A stretch of 5,368 nt of DNA from Candidatus Melainabacteria bacterium (GTDB lineage Bacteria; Actinomycetota; Actinomycetes; Mycobacteriales; Pseudonocardiaceae): NCBI GenBank assembly GCA_903970565.1, contig CAJCJE010000279.1:1-5368 (forward strand). The letters run 5' to 3'. The notes beneath the pieces were generated by a model. That model ran no database searches and was not told the DNA's origin. It was given only the letters and a program-made list of their open reading frames with translations. Made by a program: the position numbers and the translations under genes. Of the stretch, positions 1 to 4,483 are shown piece by piece (the first letter of the stretch is position 1; each line of letters starts with the position of its first letter).

Positions 1-1630
1 TCTGGTCCGTTGTGGACACCACGAGGTCCAGCCGGTGGCCGGCCTGGACCGGCGCCACGATGCCGGGCAGGGTGACCGTCACGGTGACCGGGGAGCCGTC
101 GGCCGGCAGCGCGGGGATTCGGATCGGCGCGACGGCCGAACCGGGCAGCGTGCGGGTGCCGCTGGGACTGACGTCGTAGAGCTTGGCGAACAGCACCGCG
201 CCGTTGCCGCTCGCCTGGCCGGGCACCACGCTGACCTGGAGGGCGACCGTCGAGGAACCGGCGATCAGCACCTGGCCCGGCAGCGGCGCGGTGCCGAAGG
301 AGGCGAACTCGCCGGGGATGTCGGTGAACAGCCTGCTGGCCACCACGCCGAGCGCGGAACCGATGCCGGGCAGGCTGCTCATCGCGGCCGGCGCGCCGCC
401 CGGCGGATTGACTACGGTGGCCGGCGGCCCGGACAGCCGCAGCGCCTGCCGCTGGGTGTCGCCGCCGGTCAGGCCCGGATAGCTGGGCGCGGTGACGGTC
501 CGCACGGTCTGCACGCCCTGCGAGCTGATCGCGCCCGCCACCGCGTACTCGAAGTCGGTGCCGGGATCGGTGCCGGTGTGCAGGAGGTGGTAGCTGAAGA
601 ACTGGCCGATCTCCTGGCGCAGGTCGGGGCCGGGCTGGCCGCCGTCATGGCCGCCGTCGTACCAGATGACCTTGACCTGCCCGCCGGCCCTGGTGATCTG
701 GCGGGCGTTCGCGTCGGCCTGGTCGAGGCCGAAGAGGGTGTCCTGCTCGCCCTGCACCAGCAGGGTCGGCACGGTGATGTGGTCGGTCACGCTGACCGGC
801 GAGTCGGCGCGCAGCAGGTCGATGGTCTGCTGGCTGGCCTGACCGGTGCTGGCCAACTCCTGGTAGGCCTGGCAGACCTGCTGGATGAACCGGCCGCACA
901 CGCTCGCGCCGGTGCTCGCCGGGGCCGACGGGCCGGCGCCACCGGTCAGGCCCTCGGCGAAGAACAGGCTGGCCCAGGACTTCTTGAACACGCCGTCGGC
1001 GGCGAACGCGCCGGCCGCCGGGGTGGTCGCCGTGGGCGCGGTGGCGCCGGCCGCGTTCGGGACCAGCGCCTGGGACAGGTCGTTGTAGGTGATCACCGGG
1101 GCGATCGCGTCCACCCGCTTGTCGCTGCCGGCCACCATCAGGCTCAGCGCGCCGCCGTAGGAGCCGCCGGTGACGCCGACCCTCGGATCGTCCGGGCCGT
1201 CGGTGAGCACGGCGGGGGAGTGCCCGAGCCAGTCGATGAGCTGCTCGGCGTCGGCGACCTCGTAGTCCGGTGAGTTCAGCGCGATCTGACCGGTGCTGCG
1301 GCCGAACCCGCGCGGGGTGTAGGCGAGCACCACGAAGCCGCGCTGGGCGAACTCGGTCGCATCGGTGACCAGCGAATCCTTGGTGTCCCCGAAACCGGGC
1401 GAGACCAGAATGGCCGGGGCGGGCGTCTTCGCCGGGTAGTACACCGTCGCGTCGATACTGACCCGCTGGTTGTGGGCGGGGCCGTCGAGTACCGGGATGA
1501 ACAGGTTCTGGGTCCGCACGGCAGCGGGCCGGCTCGAACCGTGGACCGCGAACCCGACGCCGACGACGGCGCCGATGATCACGAGTACGCACAGTGCGAG
1601 CAAGCCGCGGGTGAGTCGGGAGCGGGGCAC
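1..1630 (-). CDS. Exported or membrane-anchored S15/CocE-type alpha/beta hydrolase (C-terminus cut by window edge)
   Basis: Translating the minus strand from the GTG at 1630-1628 gives about 543 codons with no stop, so the frame continues past position 1. The N-terminus is basic (MPRSRLTRG) followed by a hydrophobic stretch at about residues 9-29, a signal peptide or membrane anchor. An alpha/beta hydrolase core follows: SPGFGD near 77-82 (oxyanion region), nucleophile motif GGSYGG with Ser157, Asp297 in GEQDTLFG and His328 in DGGHDGG, the expected order for a catalytic triad. Cys245 and Cys253 sit in an insert before Asp297 and could form a disulfide outside the cytoplasm. From about residue 357 onward the sequence is beta-rich and resembles the C-terminal non-catalytic domain of X-Pro dipeptidyl-peptidase/CocE proteins. 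The substrate (peptide, ester or acyl-amide) cannot be told. The GTG start is chosen because it directly precedes the basic/hydrophobic segment; there is no clear Shine-Dalgarno. The gene is transcribed divergently from the TerC gene. Other frames here (plus 35-1273, minus 645-1592) give Arg/Gly-rich, motif-free proteins. Confidence 0.88.
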   Translation of the reverse strand, partial: MPRSRLTRGLLALCVLVIIGAVVGVGFAVHGSSRPAAVRTQNLFIPVLDGPAHNQRVSIDATVYYPAKTPAPAILVSPGFGDTKDSLVTDATEFAQRGFVVLAYTPRGFGRSTGQIALNSPDYEVADAEQLIDWLGHSPAVLTDGPDDPRVGVTGGSYGGALSLMVAGSDKRVDAIAPVITYNDLSQALVPNAAGATAPTATTPAAGAFAADGVFKKSWASLFFAEGLTGGAGPSAPASTGASVCGRFIQQVCQAYQELASTGQASQQTIDLLRADSPVSVTDHITVPTLLVQGEQDTLFGLDQADANARQITRAGGQVKVIWYDGGHDGGQPGPDLRQEIGQFFSYHLLHTGTDPGTDFEYAVAGAISSQGVQTVRTVTAPSYPGLTGGDTQRQALRLSGPPATVVNPPGGAPAAMSSLPGIGSALGVVASRLFTDIPGEFASFGTAPLPGQVLIAGSSTVALQVSVVPGQASGNGAVLFAKLYDVSPSGTRTLPGSAVAPIRIPALPADGSPVTVTVTLPGIVAPVQAGHRLDLVVSTTDQ

Positions 1631-1642
1631 GAGTCGACAGTA
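1631..1642 (-). promoter_or_regulatory. Candidate -10 element for the hydrolase gene (leaderless start)
   Basis: On the minus strand TACTGT (1642-1637) fits the actinobacterial TANNNT -10 pattern and is followed by six bases and then the GTG start codon. A transcript starting seven bases after the element would begin at the first base of the start codon. This would explain the absence of a Shine-Dalgarno. No good -35 is visible. Inference from sequence only. Confidence 0.4.
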
Positions 1643-1653
1643 GGTGATCCGAG

Positions 1654-1668
1654 CTGAGAATCTCTCAG
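1654..1668. repeat. Short inverted repeat, candidate operator in the divergent intergenic region
   Basis: CTGAGA (1654-1659), a three-base centre and TCTCAG (1663-1668) form a perfect 6-bp dyad. It lies 24-38 bases upstream of the hydrolase start codon, where a -35 element would be. A repressor or activator bound here could control the hydrolase. It is also about 50 bases upstream of the candidate TerC promoter. The arms are short, so chance occurrence is possible. Confidence 0.35.
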
Positions 1669-1713
1669 TGGATGCCGCACCTCGTGACCGTGCGTCGTTC
1701 GTTCGGATGGATC

Positions 1714-1742
1714 TTGACCCCTGGGGGCCGACGATCGGTATG
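1714..1742 (+). promoter_or_regulatory. Candidate promoter for the riboswitch-TerC transcript
   Basis: TTGACC (1714-1719) is a close -35 match. Seventeen bases later GGTATG (1737-1742) could act as a weak -10; TATGCG at 1739-1744, with a 19-base spacer, is an alternative. Transcription would then begin near 1749-1752, just ahead of the riboswitch, leaving a leader of about 160 bases before the TerC start. The -35 is convincing, the -10 is not. Confidence 0.4.
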
Positions 1743-1773
1743 CGCGGATGATGAGCAAGGATGGGTTCCGAGC

Positions 1774-1873
1774 GTGGAGGGGAGTATCCCTGCGCGGCGG
1801 TGTCGTCAACACGGAGCGTTCGCACGTTCCCGGTGCCGTCGGTCGGCCTGGTGCCGGCGGGAGAGACCTCCGG
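1774..1873 (+). promoter_or_regulatory. yybP-ykoY manganese riboswitch aptamer
   Basis: The segment carries the family's landmarks as I know them. There is a 5' GGGGAGUA element (1779-1786), a GUCGUCAACAC element (1802-1812), a CCCGGUGCCGUC element (1830-1840), then GGCCUGGUGCC (1845-1855) and a 3' GAGAGACCUCC element (1861-1871). GGAGG at 1776-1780 pairs with CCUCC at 1867-1871 to close the outer stem (P1), and UCCC at 1787-1790 can pair with GGGA at 1859-1862 above it. These RNAs bind Mn2+ and typically control Mn2+ efflux genes, including TerC/Alx and MntP. Here the aptamer lies 35 bases upstream of a TerC-family gene on the same strand. An open frame crosses this stretch (1672-1908) but its translation is Arg-rich and low in membrane character, unlike TerC. 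Exact aptamer boundaries and inner helices were not computed. Confidence 0.88.
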
Positions 1874-1908
1874 ATAGTGGCGTGCGCCCGGGGCCGGAGG
1901 CCGGCTTG
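1867..1908 (+). promoter_or_regulatory. Riboswitch expression platform and Shine-Dalgarno of the TerC gene
   Basis: The ribosome-binding site is GGAGG at 1896-1900, eight bases before the ATG at 1909. CCGGAGG (1894-1900) is exactly complementary over seven bases to CCTCCGG (1867-1873), which contains the 3' strand of the riboswitch's closing stem. The two pairings exclude each other. With the aptamer closed, CCTCC is held by GGAGG at 1776-1780 and the Shine-Dalgarno is free; with it open, CCTCCGG can mask the Shine-Dalgarno. This predicts translation turned ON by Mn2+, as described for E. coli alx and mntP. A local GGCC-GGA-GGCC hairpin (1892-1902) could also bury the site. No U-tract terminator is visible. 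Confidence 0.7.
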
Positions 1909-2892
1909 ATGAACGTGCCGTTGTGGGCTTGGCTGGCCACGATTCTCGGCTTGGTCGCCCTACTCGCAATGGACCTGGTCATCGTCGACCGCAGACCGCA
2001 CAAGGTCACCCTCGCCGAGGCCGGCCGCTGGGTCGGCCTCTACCTCGCCTGCGCCGCGGTCTTCGGCCTGCTGGTCTGGTTGCTGGCCGGTGGTGTGTAC
2101 GCGGGTGAGTTCTTCTCCGGCTACCTCACCGAGTACTCGCTGTCGGTGGACAACCTGTTCGTCTTCCTGGTCGTCATGAGCGCGTTCAAGGTGCCGGTGA
2201 TCCACCAGCATCGGGTGCTGCTGATCGGCATCGTGATCGCGCTGGCCCTGCGCAGTGTGCTGATCATGGCCGGCAGCGTGATCATCTCACGGTTCTTCGC
2301 GATCTTCTATCTGTTCGGCGCGTTCCTCATCTTCACCGCGTACCGGATGGCCCGCAGCTACGACAAACCCGAGGAGGACACCTACTCGGAGAACGTGGTG
2401 CTGCGCTGGCTGCGCAAGGTCGTGCCGGTGACCAAGGACTACCGGGGTTCGCGTTCGTTCGTCCGGGACAAGGGCAGGCGCGCGGTCACCCCGATGCTGG
2501 TGGTGATCATCGCGATCGGCACCACCGATCTGCTGTTCGCGCTGGACTCGATTCCGGCCGTCTTCGGGCTGACCCGGCAGCCGTTCCTGGTCTTCGCGGT
2601 GAATGCGTTCGCGCTGATGGGCCTTCGCCAGTTGTACTTCCTCATCGGCGGACTGCTGGACAAGCTGGTCTACCTGCCGCTGGGCCTCGCCGTGCTGTTG
2701 ATGTTCATCGGCGCCAAGCTCATCCTGGAGGTGCTGCACACGGACTCGCTGCCATTCGTACCTGGCGCGCAGTCGCTGCCGGTGCCGGTGATCGGTACCG
2801 GGGTCTCGCTCCTCGTGGTGGTCGGGGTGCTGCTCGTCACGGTGGCCGCGAGCCTGTGGAAGTCCCGGCAGGCCGCTCGTCACGGCCGCTGA
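1909..2892 (+). CDS. terC: TerC/Alx-family integral membrane protein, probable manganese exporter
   Basis: The protein is 327 aa, a usual length for the TerC family, and is strongly hydrophobic. Likely membrane segments lie near residues 4-26, 41-62, 79-96, 102-124, 128-145, 195-213, 226-249, 256-276 and 296-316. Family signatures are visible: SVDNLFVFLVV (Asp81, Asn82) and TTDLLFALDSIPAVFG (Asp207, Asp213, Ser214, Pro216). Intramembrane acidic residues of this kind are thought to carry metal in the family. A charged cytoplasmic loop (about 146-192) separates the two halves. E. coli Alx and related TerC proteins are linked to Mn2+ export; the older tellurite-resistance name comes from plasmid ter operons, and no other ter genes are visible here. 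The ATG at 1909 is chosen because GGAGG lies eight bases upstream and the first membrane helix begins at once; the frame is open back to 1672, but that part overlaps the riboswitch. The upstream manganese riboswitch supports the metal-export role. Confidence 0.92.
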   Translation: MNVPLWAWLATILGLVALLAMDLVIVDRRPHKVTLAEAGRWVGLYLACAAVFGLLVWLLAGGVYAGEFFSGYLTEYSLSVDNLFVFLVVMSAFKVPVIHQHRVLLIGIVIALALRSVLIMAGSVIISRFFAIFYLFGAFLIFTAYRMARSYDKPEEDTYSENVVLRWLRKVVPVTKDYRGSRSFVRDKGRRAVTPMLVVIIAIGTTDLLFALDSIPAVFGLTRQPFLVFAVNAFALMGLRQLYFLIGGLLDKLVYLPLGLAVLLMFIGAKLILEVLHTDSLPFVPGAQSLPVPVIGTGVSLLVVVGVLLVTVAASLWKSRQAARHGR

Positions 2893-2945
2893 GCCGTGTC
2901 TGTCACTTCCTGGCGAGGGCCATGAACTGAGCCAATCGGGCAGCG

Positions 2946-2981
2946 CCCTGGTCGGGACCGGCGCGCCGGTCCCGACCAGGG
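2946..2981. terminator. Perfect 36-base palindrome, likely bidirectional terminator
   Basis: CCCTGGTCGGGACCGGCG (2946-2963) is followed at once by its exact reverse complement (2964-2981), giving 18-bp arms with no mismatch. In RNA this folds as a very stable GC-rich hairpin with a small GCGC loop. It lies between two convergent genes, 53 bases after the TerC stop and directly against the stop codon of the RES toxin gene (2984-2982), so it can serve both strands. No T-tract follows on either side, which is common for actinobacterial stem-only terminators. Confidence 0.8.
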
Positions 2982-3707
2982 TCAGTGGTTGTGCACCGGC
3001 GGCGTCGGGGGAGTGACCGGCGGCTCCTCGCTCACCTTCGCGGGTGGGTTCTCCGCCAGCAGCGTGTAGTTGAGTTCCTCGCAGATCCGGGCCAGCGGCA
3101 GGTCCAGTCCGGGATGGTCGAGTTGCACCAGGACATCCGGGGACAGCGGCATGGCATCCCCGGCCGGCGGGTCCCACAGACAGACCGCCGGGTTTCCGGA
3201 GTCCATTGAGGACCGATACCAGAGACCGTCGAGGTCCGGATGCGCCAGTCGAATCGCGCGGGCCCATTCCTGGGTGCGGTCCCGTGGCCCGCTGCTGATC
3301 TCCTGCGAGGCCCCGGCCCGCGTCGGCCACAGTCCGATGAGGTCCAACAGGCGCAGTGTCCTGGTTGGCCGGAACACCACCAGGAACGGCTTGCGGGTGG
3401 TTCGGTCCACAATGGAGGTGTCCTGGAACACCTCGGCCACGCTGGTGCGCACGGACAGGCCGAAGTACAGCACGCCGTGTCCCGGCGCGTCGACCGGCCG
3501 GCCGCGCGGTCCCGGTGGGTGCGGGTCGAAACGGGCGTGCGGGAGTGGTCCTGCCCTGCGGAAGGTGTCCCACTGTTGGGGGTGTCGGCCGGCGACGGTG
3601 AACACGCGGACCAGACGGGTGGCCGGGTGTACGGCCACGATGTCCTCGTCTGGGCGTAGCAGGGTTGCGAGTTCAGCGGGTTCCGGCGGCTGGGGAAGCC
3701 GTGCCAT
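2982..3707 (-). CDS. RES-domain toxin of a type II toxin-antitoxin system
   Basis: This 241-aa protein has the spaced Arg-Glu-Ser pattern that names the RES family: LVRVFT (Arg34) and HARFDP (Arg59) in the first part, GVLYFGLSVRTSVAEVF (Tyr81, Glu92) in the middle, and LWYRSSMDSGN (Ser166/Ser167) later. Characterised members, such as M. tuberculosis MbcT and Pseudomonas putida Res, degrade NAD+ and stop growth unless bound by their antitoxin. The fold resembles ADP-ribosyltransferases. The protein is somewhat longer than MbcT (about 186 aa). The extra length includes a Pro-rich tail after about residue 220 (EEPPVTPPTPPVHNH) outside the usual domain. It lies 34 bases downstream of the antitoxin gene on the same strand, antitoxin first, as usual for the family. 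The best Shine-Dalgarno is GGAG at 3725-3722, 14 bases from the ATG, rather far, which may keep translation low or coupled to the antitoxin. Which Arg is catalytic is not settled by eye. Confidence 0.85.
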   Translation of the reverse strand: MARLPQPPEPAELATLLRPDEDIVAVHPATRLVRVFTVAGRHPQQWDTFRRAGPLPHARFDPHPPGPRGRPVDAPGHGVLYFGLSVRTSVAEVFQDTSIVDRTTRKPFLVVFRPTRTLRLLDLIGLWPTRAGASQEISSGPRDRTQEWARAIRLAHPDLDGLWYRSSMDSGNPAVCLWDPPAGDAMPLSPDVLVQLDHPGLDLPLARICEELNYTLLAENPPAKVSEEPPVTPPTPPVHNH

Positions 3708-3741
3708 ACGGGTCCGTTTGTCTCCAGGTCGTCGTGTCGGC

Positions 3742-4326
3742 TCAGGCCGGGGTGCCCAGCATGGCAGCCAATCGTGCCACCCGCTTGGGATCTCCGCCCG
3801 CCATCAGCCATTCGCACGGCGTGACCGTCCTGGAGCCGGCCAGCAGGTCTTCCTGTTCCTTGGTCATGAAAGCGGCCACCACCAGCGGCGGCTGGTCGCC
3901 GGGCAGGGCGGCGAGCACGACGTCGAGGCCGGGCAGCACGCCACGTTCGGTGAACTGCCAGGCCGGCAACCGCCAACCACCCCGGTCCTTCCAGCCCATC
4001 AGCGCGCCGGCACTCAAACGGTGCCGAATCCGGCTGGTGTCGACGCCGATGGTTGCCGCGGCCTCGCCGACGGTCAGCGCGGAGTCGTGCAGCACGGCCT
4101 GCTCGGCGACGGCGCGCGCGCGGCCGTCCGCCTCGTGGTCCCGGCGCGGTCGCAGATCGAGGCCGACGTCCGCGAGTGCTTCCCGCTCGGCGGCGGTGAA
4201 CTGGCCGGCCGGCTCCGGATTCGGTGGGCTCAGTCGCCGTGCCGCGTCCTCCACATGGGTGAGGAACTCGGTCGGCGAGACCCGCAGGCCTGCCTTGGCC
4301 AAAACCTTTTCCAGAGCCACCGTCAT
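3742..4326 (-). CDS. HTH antitoxin with Xre/MbcA/ParS-like toxin-binding C-terminus
   Basis: The 194-aa protein precedes the RES toxin gene and should neutralise it and repress the operon. Three parts are visible. Residues 1-75 are charged and probably helical, and I recognise no domain. Residues about 83-124 (beginning LTVGEAAATIGVD and ending GWRLPAWQF) look like an excisionase/MerR-type helix-turn-helix with a small wing. Residues about 125-192 include LPGLDVVLAALPG, a variable middle, and a C-terminal EWLMAGGDPKRVARLAAML. This matches the pattern of Xre/MbcA/ParS toxin-binding domains (a Trp-Leu, then a Gly-Asp/Pro turn and a helix). The ATG at 4326 is preferred over the longer open frame reaching 4569. 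The extension would overlap the neighbouring ligase gene and the intergenic repeats, while a -10-like TACGCT lies six bases before this ATG. No Shine-Dalgarno is seen, consistent with a leaderless message. The role rests on partner and pattern, so the family label is moderately sure. Confidence 0.78.
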   Translation of the reverse strand: MTVALEKVLAKAGLRVSPTEFLTHVEDAARRLSPPNPEPAGQFTAAEREALADVGLDLRPRRDHEADGRARAVAEQAVLHDSALTVGEAAATIGVDTSRIRHRLSAGALMGWKDRGGWRLPAWQFTERGVLPGLDVVLAALPGDQPPLVVAAFMTKEQEDLLAGSRTVTPCEWLMAGGDPKRVARLAAMLGTPA

Positions 4327-4338
4327 GCCACTAGCGTA
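4327..4338 (-). promoter_or_regulatory. Candidate -10 element of the toxin-antitoxin operon (leaderless)
   Basis: On the minus strand TACGCT (4338-4333) fits TANNNT and is followed by six bases and then the antitoxin ATG. Transcription starting seven bases downstream would put the A of ATG at +1. The -35 position (about 4356-4361) has no TTGACA-like sequence but is occupied by a direct repeat. Confidence 0.45.
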
Positions 4339-4345
4339 ACCCGTG

Positions 4346-4362
4346 CGTGCGGTTTCGTGCGG
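4346..4362. repeat. Direct repeat upstream of the antitoxin, candidate autoregulatory operator
   Basis: CGTGCGG occurs at 4346-4352 and again at 4356-4362, ten bases apart, so both copies would face the same side of the helix. A further partial copy (CGTGCG) starts at 4342. The pair covers the spacer and -35 region of the predicted antitoxin promoter, where a repressor would block transcription. That the HTH antitoxin binds here is inference. Confidence 0.4.
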
Positions 4363-4399
4363 AGTTGTGGGGGATTTCACCAGAACTTGTACGGAACGC

Positions 4400-4432
4400 A
4401 CACAATCAAACACGCTCGGTACTTGATTGTGT
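4400..4432. repeat. AT-rich inverted repeat upstream of the toxin-antitoxin operon, candidate operator
   Basis: ACACAATCAA (4400-4409) and its exact reverse complement TTGATTGTGT (4423-4432) are separated by 13 bases, with arm centres 23 bp apart, about two helical turns. The arms are 70% A+T in a very GC-rich window, which makes a perfect 10-bp match stand out. It lies 74-106 bases upstream of the antitoxin ATG. The minus-strand arms contain TTGATT, so a promoter could overlap, though no matching -10 is evident. A terminator is less likely: the loop is long, the stem weak, and a better hairpin sits at 4466-4482. Confidence 0.55.
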
Positions 4433-4465
4433 AAGGTTAACCGCTCCGTCGCCCGGTGACCAGCG

Positions 4466-4482
4466 CTCGTCCGAAGGACGAG
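4466..4482 (-). terminator. Hairpin at the 3' end of the acyl-CoA ligase gene
   Basis: CTCGTCC (4466-4472) and GGACGAG (4476-4482) form a 7-bp perfect stem with a three-base loop. It begins one base after the ligase stop codon (4486-4484). The outer flanks GTGAC (4456-4460) and GTCAC (4483-4487) are also complementary and could extend the stem past a 5-base bulge, overlapping the stop. There is no T-tract. The position between the ligase and the downstream operon fits a terminator. Confidence 0.6.
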
Positions 4483-4483
4483 G

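Noticed and set aside
35..1273. Long plus-strand open frame (412 codons) opposite the hydrolase
   Set aside because: Its translation is rich in Arg, Gly, Ala and His with no motif. It is the expected by-product of GC-rich codon bias on the minus-strand gene, which has a clear catalytic triad.
645..1592. Minus-strand open frame of 315 codons
   Set aside because: It is in a shifted frame of the hydrolase and gives an Arg/Pro-rich product without domains. The true frame starts at 1630 and carries GGSYGG.
1672..1908. N-terminal extension of TerC back to an upstream ATG
   Set aside because: The extension would translate the riboswitch, has no membrane character, and lacks a ribosome-binding site. 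GGAGG lies at the right distance from the ATG at 1909.
1909..2892. TerC as part of a tellurite-resistance operon
   Set aside because: No terABDEZ-like stress-protein genes are visible, and the manganese riboswitch points to metal export instead.
2287..3573. Minus-strand open frame of 428 codons across the TerC gene, the palindrome and part of the toxin gene
   Set aside because: It runs antisense to TerC and out of frame with the RES gene, with a low-complexity charged product and no recognisable domain.
4400..4432. The AT-rich dyad as a transcription terminator or an integrase attachment site
   Set aside because: The 13-base loop, weak stem and lack of a T-tract argue against a terminator. 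No integrase, tRNA or mobile gene is nearby to support an attachment site.
3070..4434. Plus-strand open frame of 454 codons opposite the toxin-antitoxin genes
   Set aside because: It is antisense to two genes with recognisable domains and the product has no motif.
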